Source of the DNA: Oasisia sp. SBJ-2009
Lineage: Eukaryota; Annelida; Polychaeta; Sabellida; Siboglinidae
Direction: 5' to 3'
NCBI GenBank assembly: GCA_964017155.1
Contig: OZ024865.1
Coordinates: 20,277,402-20,341,401 of the forward strand
DNA: 64,000 nt
Below are positions 23,907 to 36,322 of this stretch, piece by piece. The notes beneath the pieces are model-generated. The model did no database searches, was not told the origin of the DNA, and saw only the letters and a list, made by a program, of their open reading frames with translations. The stretch's first letter is position 1. Every line of letters starts with the position of its first letter. A program made the position numbers and the translations under genes.

Positions 23907-24928
23907 CATGCATGTGTAGGAACACACAGATTACAAAACATGTTTTTATTAACAATTTGGTGTGAGTATGTATATTGTATACACATAATTAAGAAGAAAG
24001 TAATAATAAGTATCATAACAAGAAACTGACAAGGACAGCAAGATATAAACTTATTTTAAAGTAAATGTTGACACATAACATTTCGATCTGTCTACAGTGG
24101 ATCTTGTTCTGACACATTGGTGACATGTGACATGGCATAGAGTTTGTCACTAGTGCATGAGTAAGATCTGTTGTAGACAGGTTACACATTGCTTGCATGT
24201 GAAACACTGGCTCCAGAATAAGTTAACCACTTTCTGTCTAATGCAATCTTGAAGCCATCAACAATATAGTTGATAGTTAGGATAGTTGAAACTGTAACAC
24301 AATTAGTAAAGCTGCATTGTGACTAAGGCCACAGTTATTGGAGGTCACTGTAGCCGTATAGACCAGTCTTTCTTGCACATGTATGATTTTGGGGTTACAC
24401 TTGCGTGATAGACCCAGAAACTGTGGGTGTCTGTTATCAAGGTGATGTGTCTCCCTGTGATTAGCATCAGGTCTGACCCAGAACACTCCACTCAGACGTG
24501 TTCTCAGGTAACATATCAATGTCTTCACCTCGTTCAACTCAGGCCTTTGCACGCAAGTTAGCTGAAGACTGGTCACTTCATGGCTGAGATCAGTTCATTG
24601 ATCACAGTCTTGTATGTCTGGTCATTATTTTGTTTATGTAAACATGATTTTGATGCTCTTAAATGTGAAATAAATTTATGTTACACAGTTTTCTCAGGCA
24701 AAAATCATAAAAGTGTGTGGCAGTGGAAAATGAGAATTTAGCATATGTCAGCCTGGAAATGCACAGGGATTATGTTTAGATATTAAAACACTGGAAATCT
24801 GTGGATATTAATTGATTTGTGGATATACACAATTATATTCAGGAATCACAAGAATAAATCATCTGTGTGGCATGAACATATCATTTGTAATATGTTACAC
24901 TCCTAGAGTGTAAGTGGCAGTGGTTCAG
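23907..24928 (+). other. Unique intronic DNA
   Basis: No recognised gene or repeat; short minus-strand open frames only. Confidence 0.4.
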
Positions 24929-24929
24929 G

Positions 24930-25290
24930 AGGTCTACCCCTGAGCCACTGCGTAGAGTGCAGTGACTCAGGGGTAGACCTCCGGACTCTCGACTAAGAGG
25001 ACCCGGGTTCGAATCCTGTGCTGCGGTGTTAAAACCTTGGGCAAGTTTTTTCACTCTACATTGTTCCAGTTCACTCAGCTGTATAAATGAGTACCTGGCA
25101 ATAGACAGTGGTGGATATGTGTACGAGCAGCCTTTCGCACATTAATTGTAGCATGTGGCTGGATGCTTCCCAGAGAAGTTGAGATGGTATTTGATTGAAC
25201 AGGTCTGCCGGGGAAGTAATGTGTAAAAGCACTTTGAGCAGTCCTATGGACTGGATACTGCGCTATATAAAAATATAAAAACTTACCTTT
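24930..25290 (+). mobile_element. SINE family A, full-length copy with inverted 5' fragment
   Basis: The tRNA head starts near 24952, with CTCAGGGGTAGACC and a perfect B box GGTTCGAATCC near 25007-25017. The body has CACTCTACATTGTTCCAG and TGAGTACCTGGCAATAGACA. The tail carries GCACTTTGAGCAGTCC and CGCTATATAAAAATATAAAA, then ACTTACCTTT. Immediately upstream, 24930-24951 is the inverted copy of 24959-24980, forming a hairpin. It is the best-preserved family A copy here. Confidence 0.9.
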
Positions 25291-25462
25291 ACTAATGCTT
25301 TCTCATGCAATTACCTGATAAAAACCAAGGCCCTGGCGTTGTTGGCAAGTAATATGGTCACATCACTAGGCTAAATCCAGGTAAGCTCAGACACCATGAA
25401 ATGACTAGTGGGTGTGTCTATAGCTCACATGATAAATGCTCTTAATTTTTGTTTCAATCAGG

Positions 25463-25720
25463 GCTTTATGCAGGATAAAACTTGCCAATCACACATTTTT
25501 TTTGGACTCACACACATACAGGCCAGTTGAGATGTGTAGCTATGACCTCAAATAAACTACAAACACATGTGACAGTCATTTTCAAATCATAATTGAAAGT
25601 ATCGATCATTTTGGAAGATTGTTTATGCTGCTATTTTTTTACTCATCTAGTGATGTTTGTACCTGTCCAAAACATGTTTTACATGTCCAAATGACAGGTA
25701 GACTAGTCTCTACTTGAAGC
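25463..25720 (+). mobile_element. MITE-like repeat, diverged copy 3
   Basis: It starts GCTTTATGCAGGATAAAAC, contains ACTACAAACACATGTGAC and ATGACAGGTAGAC, and ends TCTCTACTTGAAGC. It is collinear with copies 1 and 2 but clearly older. Like copy 1 it is preceded by ATCAGG, so the element may extend slightly outward. Confidence 0.55.
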
Positions 25721-25778
25721 TATTGATTTGATCATACAACAAAGTCAGTTGAATATATTGTTCATGGCTCAAAGAATG

Positions 25779-25947
25779 GTTTATTGTATGCTTTGACTTA
25801 CTGTGGAGCAAAAATTTGTCGATGAGTATGAAATCTGAGCCAACACACATGACACCAGTACGTGAACAAGGCCTGTAGCTGACGGGTCAAAACTGTGTAC
25901 ACATCGACACATTTTTACTCCAAAGTAAGTCAAATCATACAATAAAC
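25779..25947. mobile_element. Fold-back element with about 46-bp inverted arms
   Basis: The left arm (25779-25824) begins GTTTATTGTATGCTTTGACT. The right arm (25902-25947) is its imperfect reverse complement and ends CAAATCATACAATAAAC. The spacer is about 77 bp and non-coding. Parts of the flanks (AAAGTCAGTTG) also recur on both sides. No clear target duplication was found. Confidence 0.5.
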
Positions 25948-27920
25948 AAAGTCAGTTGTTTGACATTAATTTTGTGTTTCTCTTGTTAAGTTTTTAAACA
26001 TAAAAGATTTGCGATTAGAAGTCAGTGATCCATAAAATTGATCCAACCAGGCCAAGGTAGGTAATTGCTGTTTTTATGTGGAGGCTCTAATTACTTTAGT
26101 CGCCAGGCGTTTGGACTAATTCAGGTGTCTCTGTGAGGCCTCAGTTGTGCACATACAAGTGTTGTAAGGGGTCGTATCAACAGTTGTGTGAACAATGTAA
26201 CCCTGGGTACATGTGGCTGATCTGGTACTTTACAGGAATAATCCTGAGTGGTAGTTTATTAACAAGTACAGTGCAGTTTGCTGCATTGGTTACTTCACTT
26301 GAATGTGAGAACATCACAACAATACTAGAACTATGTGGTTAAGCAACAAGCTTACAGTATACATACTGCCAGTACAGTTGCTTACATTTACAAGTGAATT
26401 CTGCTCAATCTTATTACACTGAAAGTGCTTCATTGATAATTATGAGTGCTGATGAACTACCAATATAAGTTGTTGACCTACTAATAGGTCAACAACTTTG
26501 AGAGATAGGATGGATATACAATCTCTGAGAAACGTCTTTCAAAATCACTAGGATATGAACATGTTTTTGAGTGCAAATAATTATTGACATCACTATATCT
26601 CTGGATAGACTTCATGCACTACCAGTTTAGATTTTAAAATAGAAAGTATTAACCTTGCAACCAAGGGTAAAAAAATTATGCATGAAAGGCTTTGGTCTGC
26701 TTTAAATCAGTGGTGTCTGCTTAATACTGCAACAGAGAGCATAAATGATAAATGAATACCGCTGTTAATTGCTCCGTTGAAATAAGTGTGTTTTGATAGA
26801 AGGTAGTGAATTTGACATAGATCATCACATTGTGTGCCCCCATACTGCCAGCATAAAATGCCTTAATGGCACTATGCCTGTCATTTATGTGAATTTATAA
26901 CATTTTCATTGCACACAATTGTTATCTAGTCAGACTAACAATCAGCTTAAACGCGTGAGAATTGAGACGCTCCCTAACACTGACGTTATTAACACTTGAG
27001 TCGGTCCTTTGTTGACGGTTGCTGCATGGCCCACTCACTGCCAATGTCTGTAACGCTGCATTACAACAGGCAGCCGTGGAAAGTAGATCAATATAATCCC
27101 ATGATATGTTACATGTGGATCGTGTTCCCGAGGATCATGTTCTCACTCGGTGCATTGTCCTGGTAGCAGTGTGTATCTGGGCCTCACATGTAACCCTCAA
27201 AGTCATCCTTTCAAGTGGATATCCCCTTAATTTATTGTTATTTCTTTCTTTAATTTGTTTTGAATTGAAATGTTTGGTGTGGGGGAGAGGTTTGTACGTT
27301 TTTCTTGTAACCACGTATATCACTAGACAGTGTGAGGAGGCATGAAGTCACAAAGTATTGATCTAGACAAGTGCCATCACAAATAATGTGTACGTTATTG
27401 TTGTGTTTGGAGAAAAAAAATTCAGAATACCCTGAAAAACCTCAGTGCAATATCTTCGTAGAACTTCACAGAGCAATGGTCAAGATCCTCAAATTGTCTC
27501 CACTAGTGATAGTATACAGTACATGGCGGACATTGTTGTATTTTAAGAATTGCAATCAAAGGACAGGTTTGACCTGGGGCAGCCTCTGTGGGGATCACTG
27601 GGTTGTCAGTTAATGTGGGACCTCGTTAATGTTTAAGAGGGTCAGTTGATTTCTGCCTATTGATTTGTTTGACTGGTCTAGTTGTAGTTGTAGTTGTAGT
27701 TGCACTGCTGCAGGACTGGGGAGGAATGAGTGCTTTGTGCACCAGTCACATGTCTCTGGTCCTTCAGCCTCCCTCCCCAGGGAAGGAGGGAACTGGCAGG
27801 GGGACATGTACACCTTAGGGTATTGTCCATTACCCTAATATATCTAATTTTATACTAATTGTAAACAAAATAGGGTCAAGGCAAAACTGTTTAGTTGGCA
27901 AATGAAGATCTGTGTGTGGC
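25948..27920 (+). other. Unique intronic DNA with one perfect hairpin
   Basis: No gene is recognised. The hairpin at 26467-26498 is listed separately, and a GTAGTT hexamer run lies near 27680-27702. Confidence 0.4.
26467..26498. promoter_or_regulatory. Perfect hairpin with ER6-type nuclear-receptor half-sites
   Basis: Two 14-bp arms (AAGTTGTTGACCTA and its exact reverse complement) enclose the loop CTAA. The arms contain TGACCT and AGGTCA separated by six bases, the everted-repeat-6 layout recognised by some RXR heterodimers. Binding is inferred. Confidence 0.4.
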
Positions 27921-27922
27921 TA

Positions 27923-28340
27923 TAATCCCTTTAATAGACACAGTGGGTGGTATTTAATCCTAAATAGGATGGCACTGCACAGCGGCAATTAATCCTAAGT
28001 AGGTCGGTGAATTTTGCACCGACAACAGATTGGACAGTGCGGATGTAGGTGGAATTACGTGGAGTTAGCGGTTCACAGTGGTTGTAACGCGGCGTAATCA
28101 TGCGCAGTGGTGCGGGCGCTGTGGTGCGGGCGCTGTGTAAACGGTCTCAAGCGACTCCTGATTCAGCGTCGACAATCTGTTCCTGATTGTTTCATCAGGT
28201 GCGATTGATTCGCCTAAACTTCAGCCTCTCTTTGGGCCCGCCGAGTAGGCAGCGGAACTCGGCTCAGTTCGGCGGCTTTGTCTATGACGTTTGCTGTCAG
28301 TGTTTGTGTAACAATGTGCTCTCTATTGGTGGCGCGTGAT
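27923..28340. promoter_or_regulatory. TAATCC cluster and CpG-rich patch, candidate intronic enhancer
   Basis: TAATCC, the core for K50 homeodomains such as OTX, PITX and Goosecoid, occurs at 27923, 27955 and 27990. The latter two lie in a direct repeat TTAATCCTAA(A/G)TAGG. From about 28000 to 28280 the sequence turns CpG-rich (GTAACGCGGCG, GTGCGGGCGCTG, CAGCGTCGAC, GGGCCCGCCGAG), unlike the surrounding intron. No exon is seen. Confidence 0.4.
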
Positions 28341-31300
28341 CATGATTTTGTGGATGTGTGATTCTGGTGCCAGGGGGTCTGTGTGCCAGGGGGTCTGTGT
28401 TAGGGGGTCTGTATGGCGGGTTGTAGATTGCTATCAGGGTCTAGATGTGTGCATCCACACTTCTGTCAGTGGTTGTGTTTCAGTGTGACATGATCGCTGT
28501 CACTGGGTAACTGTGTCACCAGATGACACAAGGGAATTCACAGAAGTGTCATCTTTCGTCACACTGAACTGTCTCTGTAACTTAGTGTTTGTGAGGTCAT
28601 GGAGATGACAATGGATGTTTTGAGAACGATTGGCCAGACCCTACAATAAACAAATATTAATACTGGATAAAGTACAAGGCTGAAAGTTAGATTGGTTTGA
28701 TACATAGAAAGGAGTAACTTTGGAATCCATGTTCAGGTTCACAAAGTTTGATGTAAATGTGGAGATGCAGGAACCAGGAGTAATTAAGGAACAGTTTAAC
28801 AGAATCCTGATTGCATATGCACACAATATCATACTATCTAAATAAAGGTAATAAACAGCTACTGTAGAATTGACCACTTCACTTAAGTACATCTTAATCA
28901 CAAGTGGTTTCTCTTAAGCGAGTGATTTATACTTCACAAACAGGAGCCATAGATTTAAAGCTTAGAAAAATGCCAGCTTTCTTCACATTACTTTAGGGGG
29001 CATCTCAAACGACTCGGGTAGTTTTCAATAGGCTTTGATGTGGGGGTGATAACATTTATGACATTACTATTGCGTACAGTGATTATGATATGGCTATCAC
29101 ATCAATAATGCATTTTTAATGTTTGACGGATGGTTGGCAGCGGTGCTCAGGTTATGAAAATATCTGATGAATTGAGATGATCTTTTCATGTGATGTGTGT
29201 CTACATTTAGCCAGTTGAAGCATGGTTGTTTGGACCAGCACAGGCATGGCTGCTCGTTTGATTTATGCCTGACTATCACCAGTTACAGTCAGTGTGGCTA
29301 GAGCCGTTACAAGTATACACTTTGTGGCTAGGTGAGGCTTGCTCATTAAATCAAGTAGACCAATCATGTTATGTGTTACATCTACTGGGTTTACAAAACA
29401 CTTGTGTGTTGGGCGGCTGTCTTTGTGTTGTCAAATAACACCTCAGTATTAATTATAGTTTGTAGCAGACTGGACGGTTTTAATATGTAAATATTATGGA
29501 AAGTGCTTAAATGCAATTTGGTGCGTGATATGCTTCAGGATGTTTATTCAGTGATGTTGTATTAGAAACTGTGATCAAACAAAACTGGTTTAGAAAGATA
29601 AATCTGCTGCGTAGGTCTGAAGTGAAACTTTCAGACTTCAAGATGCCAACCTGTGGTTTCTCAGAGTTTTTGCAAGGGCGTTTTAATTATGTCTGTGTCA
29701 GCCAGCGACATAGACTGTTACTTGTAGATCAGACAGGGTAAATGCCTGCAAATTGCCCCTTGCACAGTGACTATACTATACCCCACTGACAGGACCAGAC
29801 ACACAACATTGACTTATGATGTTGTCAGCACTGATGACACCTGCTGCAGTTCAAAGGTCAAACTCACTGACTGCCCTGTGAGTTGTGCCCTTGTGGAGGT
29901 CAGGTTTGCCTCTGTCATCAGTGATGCGTAGTCAGGTGCTGTGTTCTCCAGTGTGTGTCGGTGTTTGTGTGGCACAAAATAAACTGCCACCTCAACTGCC
30001 TCTACTCAAAGAGTCACGCATCAGTGCACTTCTTCTTTTTATAAAACTTGCATCAGCGGTGTACTTCGCTATATTGGTAGACAGCACATAGGACAATTAC
30101 ATTTTTATCATTGCTTTTGTTTATTATGTGGCTATGCAAATATGTTGAAGAAATTATTTATACATCGTAAATGTGTTTATAATAAAACATCTATAAATAC
30201 CTTAAGAAGTGCTGGTTTCACATAGATAGGTCAGCTGAACAGTGACCATCAGAAAGCCAAAGGCTTCCCTGGTACTTGTGTCAACAGTGGCAATCTGTTA
30301 CAATCACTGCACTTCATTCCATTCATTATACTTGGATGTAAAATATGACCTGACCCCTCCATCATCCACTGTCCAGCCCAGTCCAGTGACACTTCTCACC
30401 CAGTAGGTGGCAGATGACAACTTGTGATATTTCTCGGCATGTGCGAACCAGGTCCCATTTGAGGTGAGCGACTGGACTGTGGCAGGCAAAGGGTTAAGCC
30501 TTACTGTCTGGGCTGTGCCATTGTGTGTAGTTGGTGGGCAGGCTGATAGTATCTATGATAATGACAGAGTAGACTTTGACTGGCTGTATGGGAGGCTAAG
30601 TTATGTGTGTAATCACATTAGACAGGCTGTATTTATAGATCTTATCTACACCAGGCCCAACCCCCTGTGTCGTTTTTCAAAAGTTTGTGTTCCGATTTAG
30701 ACAGCTTTCATGGCAACTTTTTGTGCTGCTAATTAACTGTTCACGATTTCTTCGTAATCTCAGTAACAATTATTGTAACAGTGATGTTACACGGTTATTG
30801 TAACAGTGATCTTACACATATCTATTTTTGTTTTGGTTTTGCTTGTTTAACAAAAGTTAATATTTGAATAAATATATTAAAGCTGTACAGACTAAAGTGT
30901 TTGCATTAGGCTTTCAAAAATAGGGTCTTGGGTCCTTGGATCTGAAAAAAAAACTGGTTTCCTACAGCAAAAAAGAATCCAAAGGTGTGTAAAGACAGAC
31001 CTAGAAATAGGTGCTCAGTGCAGTGTCATATGCATGTATGCATGCTCACACATGAAAATCGATCAATATTAATAACATGGTTTCACACTTAAATTATACT
31101 AAATTTGTAATGGCCAAATCATGCGCACGCCATTTGATTGTTTTGGCCGTCAGCCAGACCTAGTCTGAATGTCTGACGGCTGGCCTCTCAAATTTGTCTA
31201 TCTTTTTAATTGCTGGCAATAGTCAGTAATAAAATTGGATGCTGACTAAATGGCGTATGCGACAGGTAAGCCGAGTTGTACTACCAGGTTCAGCTACCAG

Positions 31301-32630
31301 GTGGCGCTTTCACAGTTTAGTTGCTACATGGTGGGACAATTTTGCCATTGCTAGACAAAAGTGCACTGACGTAACTTGGATATATGTTGAAATTGTTTGT
31401 AAACAGTTTGTGTTTTGTTAGCCTAGAACTTTTAACAAGCGTAGAATTGCATTGATTGGACATCGCATAACTTGGATAAAATATATCCTACCCCAGAAAA
31501 AGTCACTTCAAAATGGGCATCATAAATGTTTGTTGAAATTTAATTGATGCGTCCCATGAAATGAATATTAAATTTGTAAACAAAACATTCAAATTATAAA
31601 CAATGCAGAATAAGTTGTCATTTATTATTTGCCATGTATTTTTGCTGTTGTATTACACAAGTTTGTTGTCAAGCAAGAGATGGATTAAGTCACAGTTTAT
31701 TCACTTGTACTCTTCCTGTTTGATTAGAAGGGACTATAGACATTAGGAATTGTCACATCAAAGAGACAGCAATCTGCTAATGTGAGGGAGATGCAGTGAG
31801 TGGTGAAATGATAGTAAGTGATGGATGTAGGCTGTGAGTGTCTGTAGAGACCCACTTGGCCTCACAGAGACAGCAGAGACTGCAGAGAAACAGTTTAATT
31901 GAAATAATGTCTCTGGATGGATGGATAGCCTCATGGATACTGGTAAAAACAAAGGTTGTTTATCGTTTTCAGTAGGTCCAAAAGAATGTTTAAGGCCCAT
32001 TAGTTGACAGATGAACTAGTAGTGGCTGGATGCATGTGAGCAGTGAGTGTTGGTAACATTGCATGAGTTCATTCTCACTTTTCCTCATTTCATGGCTGGC
32101 CAAATATTACATTGAAACATCAGTAAAACTACTGTGTAATTTTGGGATGTATATGTTATCTTAGTCCATGATATTGGGTAAGTGGTATTGTCAGATGTGT
32201 ATGGTGGAATGCCATTCTAATTGACCCTACATTTGGTACTTGTTATAGCTGTTTTTTCTCCCCCCCCCCCCAGCTAAAATGACAAGTCAGATGTCCTCCT
32301 GTTTGTTTATTATCAATGACATGTTAAAAAAATCTAAGTAAAAATTATAAGCTAATACATAAGCAACATCCATCTGTTGATGTTAACAAGTGGTGAGGTA
32401 GGATGGGGGGTGGGGTGCTTGCATGTTCATTTTGAAAGGAGGGATATTTGGAGGATCTGTACATATCATGATGGAGAGTACGAGAGAATGTGGTCCTGGT
32501 GGCTGTAGTGTGAAGGAAGTGACCCCCTGTGTCCCAGCCTGCTGTGTCCAGCCAGTGGGTGATGACCTGGATGCTGACAGACTGGCCAGTGTTGTAATGT
32601 ATTGATCTCACTGGTCACTAGCCTGGCATC
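28341..32630 (+). other. Unique intronic DNA, no gene seen
   Basis: Mostly unique. A small duplication of GTGCCAGGGGGTCTGT lies at about 28369-28402 and a TTATTGTAACAGTGAT pair near 30767-30814. A poly-C run lies near 32261-32271. Short open frames show no known domain. Confidence 0.45.
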
Positions 32631-32699
32631 AGCTCTTGTCCATCCTTCACCACCTGTCTCCGGTCACCACTGGTCATTCACTCACTGTCCATCACTGGC

Positions 32700-32925
32700 T
32701 TGCTTGGTCACCACCAGTCAGTGTGTCCAGCAGTGCCATTGTCACCACTGGTCACTCTGTCCAACAGTGCCATGGTCACCACTGGTCACTCTGTCCAGCA
32801 GTGTCATGGTCACCACTGGTCACTCTGTCCAGCAGTGTCATGGTCACCACTGGTCACTCTGTCCAGTAGTGCCATGGTCAAAACTGGTCATTCACTGGCT
32901 GGTCACTCTGTCCAACAATGGTTTG
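32700..32925. repeat. 34-bp minisatellite
   Basis: Units of CACCACTGGTCACTCTGTCC plus AGCAGTGTCATGGT, with period 34 (32777 to 32811). About five units plus degraded edges. Frames across it are repeat read-through. Confidence 0.9.
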
Positions 32926-33371
32926 TTGCTCTGTCTGTGATACAGGCAGATAAAGGCAGATAAAGGCAAACCTTGATCAACAATCACCTTGCTAATGCAC
33001 CCACCTTGCAATTAAGTTCATCCTGAGACATTCTAAAATACCTTTCTGACAGTAACTTAATAATAAATGAGTCCTGTTAATGTGATTACGTTGCTGCTAG
33101 GGCAACTTTCACCCAGTCCCAAGGGTGACTTTAACACAGGTTCCAGTGTGTTATTTTATTTACCAGCTACCATACAGTGGACACTTGTCTCTGTACAAAG
33201 CCAGTACATTGCAGGAACTGGGTATTTGCAGGTCTCTTGCCCTAGAGCCCTGTCATAGTGTAATATATGGTCAGAATCCCTTTGACCGGATAATAATTGG
33301 CCAGGTGTGTTGTGGGCCTTCTGACTGGAGGCGGTGGTGATTAGTGTGAATGTTTCATGTGAGTCGTCTCA
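32926..33371 (+). other. Unique intronic DNA
   Basis: No gene is recognised between the two arrays; a short AGATAAAGGC duplication lies at about 32947-32966. Confidence 0.4.
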
Positions 33372-34289
33372 GCCTGTCCTGGCCTGTCTAATTCTGTCAT
33401 AACTGTCCACCAGGGACCCCAGTGGACACAGACTGGCCTGTCTAATTCTGTCATAACTGTCCACCAGGGACCCCAGTAGACACAGACTGGCCTGTCTAAG
33501 TCTGTCATAACTGTCCACCAGGAACCCCAGTGGACACAGACTGGCCTGTCTAATTCTGTCATAACTGTCCACCAGGAACCCCAGTGGACACAGACTGGCC
33601 TGTCTAATTCTGTCATAACTGTCCACCAGGAACCCCAGTAGACACAGACTGGCCTGTCTAAGTCTGTCATAACTGTCCACCAGGGACCCCAGTGGACACA
33701 GACTGGCCTGTCTAATTCTGTCATAACTGTCCACCAGGGACCCCAGTAGACACAGACTGGCCTGTCTAATTCTGTCATAACTGTCCACCAGGGACCCCAG
33801 TGGACACAGACTGGCCTGTCTAATTCTGTCATAACTGTCCACCAGGAACCCCAGTAGACACAGACTGGCCTGTCTAATTCTGTCATAACTGTCCACCAGG
33901 GACCCCAGTGGACACAGACTGGCCTGTCTAATTCTGTCATAACTGTCCACCAGGGACCCCAGTGGACACAGACTGGCCTGTCTAATTCTGTCATAACTGT
34001 CCACCAGGGACCCCAGTGGACACAGACTGGCCTGTCTAATTCTGTCATAACTGTCCACCAGGGACCCCAGTGGACACAGACTGGCCTGTCTAATTCTGTC
34101 ATAACTGTCCACCAGGGACCCCAGTGGACACAGACTGGCCTGTCTAATTCTGTCATAACTGTCCACCAGGGACCCCAGTAGACACAGACTGGCCTGTCTA
34201 ATTCTGTCATAACTGTCCACCAGGAACCCCAGTAGACACAGACTGGCCTGTCTAAGTCTGTCATAACTGTCTACCAGGGACCCCAGTGG
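33372..34289. repeat. 54-bp minisatellite, about 17 units
   Basis: Each unit starts CTGGCCTGTCTAATTCTGTC and carries ATAACTGTCCACCAGG, then ACCCCAGTGGACACAGA. Units are nearly identical apart from three recurrent variable sites. Because 54 is a multiple of three, minus-strand frames stay open for about 300 codons as an 18-residue repeat (with LDRPVCVHWGPWWTV). There is no splice or homology support for a gene. Confidence 0.95.
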
Positions 34290-35219
34290 CTGGTCCCAGG
34301 CAGCAGCCCAAGATTACGTAGGACAAGACATGACTATGACATATTCTATCATAATTTATCATATCTGGAGTTGTTCCCTGGTGTAAGTGATTTAGAATGG
34401 TCATTAGTGACAAGGGAACACGACTATACCTTTCAAATCTCCTGGTATCATGACAGGAATACTCCATTTTTTTCCGTTCTTTCAATATCTGATGTAATTT
34501 ACAAATGAAACACTTAATGCTGGCAAACATCACCTCACAAGCAAATATAATTTTTTTCACACGTCGTTATTTAGCTGCAGATCGCATGCAGCAGCTCATC
34601 AATAATTCATGTAAAATGTATTTTGCGTAACAGAAAAAGATAAATCATTTTGTTAGGCATAAATACAAGTGATGCATAATTGTGGCCTGTCCCCTGTGGT
34701 CTAGGTCACATGACCACTGTAATACGTACCACGCCCCAGTCCACCCAGCCCTGGCTGATGCACATTCACAAACAAACCTCCAACAAAAAATGTGCTGACA
34801 CGCGCACACTTACACAGAGAGCTCCCAAGCCCCTTGGAGAGGTGTAAGTTTGTAGACATACGCGATTCACACACTGAGGCGTGTCAATAATCTGCACCTT
34901 CAAGTTGTACTCATGTACTGTGGTGTGTAATAACTAATACCCTGTCTGTCTGTCCTGGCCGCCTGGCCTGTCCAGTCTACTGGAGTGTTATTCACCACAG
35001 CTGGCAGTGCAGGTGATTTATTGATTCACTGGCACAAGTGAGGCTTTGACGAAGAATGTTCTGAGAGGGACCAGGCATTATTTATGAGCAAACAGACCAG
35101 TGAAGATAGCTTCGTGACACTTGACAGCTCACGTGGCTGCGACAAGTAGCTACAGGCCACGAGGTGTAGATGGAAATTAATTGGTCTCTTCCTGGGTGTA
35201 GCTGCTGGGTGTAGTGGTT
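34290..35219 (+). other. Unique intronic DNA, no gene seen
   Basis: No recognised repeat. It is moderately CpG-containing around 34725-34880. Confidence 0.4.
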
Positions 35220-35560
35220 CTATTTACACGGTCCTACCTACACAGTCCTACCTACACGGTCCTGCCTACACGGTCCTGCCTACACGGTCCTGCCTGCACG
35301 GTCCTACCTAAGAGGTCCTACCTAAGAGGTCCTACCTAAGAGGTCCTACCTAAGAGGTCCTACCTAAGAGGTCCTACCTAAGAGGTCCTACCTAAGAGGT
35401 CCTACCTACGCGGTCCTACTTACACGATCCTACTTACATGATCCTACCTACACGGTCCTACCTACACGGTCCTACCTATACGGTCCTACTTACACGGTCC
35501 TATCTACTTGGTCCCCTACTTACACGGTCATACCTACACGGTCATACATATACGGTCTGA
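35220..35560. repeat. 15-bp minisatellite
   Basis: The unit GGTCCTACCTAAGAG or GGTCCTACCTACACG repeats about 22 times. A homogeneous AAGAG block (about 35305-35400) is nested inside ACACG-type units. Confidence 0.95.
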
Positions 35561-36244
35561 CAGTGTCTGTTTTATTTGTCGGTTGTGGAGTGTGATGTGG
35601 AATGTTCAGGTCTATTATTACACATGTAGTGTGTTAGGTTTATGTATCGTAATACATCCGTGATGTAAACATTCATGATGTAATTCACATAGCAGTAGCT
35701 GGATGGTGGTTGTCACCTCTGTAATGGGGTCACCTCACAGTTAAGATGTATTTGTGTAACTGTCAACTACAGGAAACTTGTGTCACTGACAGAGTTGTCA
35801 CATGCGGGTTGTGGTCACTTTGAGGTCAAGTTTGTGTGTACAAGGGGTAATCCTCATTGTAAGAACTCAAGTAAGACACATCTCCACAACAAGAAACAAC
35901 TTTTGACATTGAAAGGGGGCATGCTTAGCTATGATTTCTGAAAGAGAGGGGGTGGGGTGGTCGATTGGAGCCAAACTATGTCATCCATTAATAATAGTTT
36001 GACATTTTTAGTTAAGAGACTAATTAAAATTTAAAAAACAAAATAAAAAATGGTCATGGGTGAATCATTGTTGATGTTATGTTATGTGTTGTGTGGGCCG
36101 AGGTACAGGGAGAGAGAGACACACACAGACACAGGCAACAGTTAGCTGGAGCCTCCACCACCTCCTGTGTGGGGAGATAAGGACTGTAGCCCACAGCTAC
36201 ATCACCCTGGGTGTAACCAGACCCAGCTCCAGTCCAAGGGACCG
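35561..36244 (+). other. Unique intronic DNA
   Basis: No gene or named repeat is seen. Confidence 0.4.
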
Positions 36245-36322
36245 TCTCACAGGGCACAAGGAGCTCCTATCTCACAGGGCACAAAGAGCTCCTATCTCAA
36301 AGGGTATAAGGAGCTCCTTTTA
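36245..36322. repeat. 25-bp tandem repeat, three units
   Basis: TCTCACAGGGCACAAGGAGC plus TCCTA repeats with a 25-bp period; each unit carries GAGCTC. A related CAAGGAGCTCCCAGG word recurs near 36502. Confidence 0.85.

Noticed and set aside
33341..34264. 307-codon minus-strand frame with an 18-residue repeat
   Set aside because: Explained by a stop-free 54-bp minisatellite. Every variable site changes the amino acid, and a second frame is equally open.
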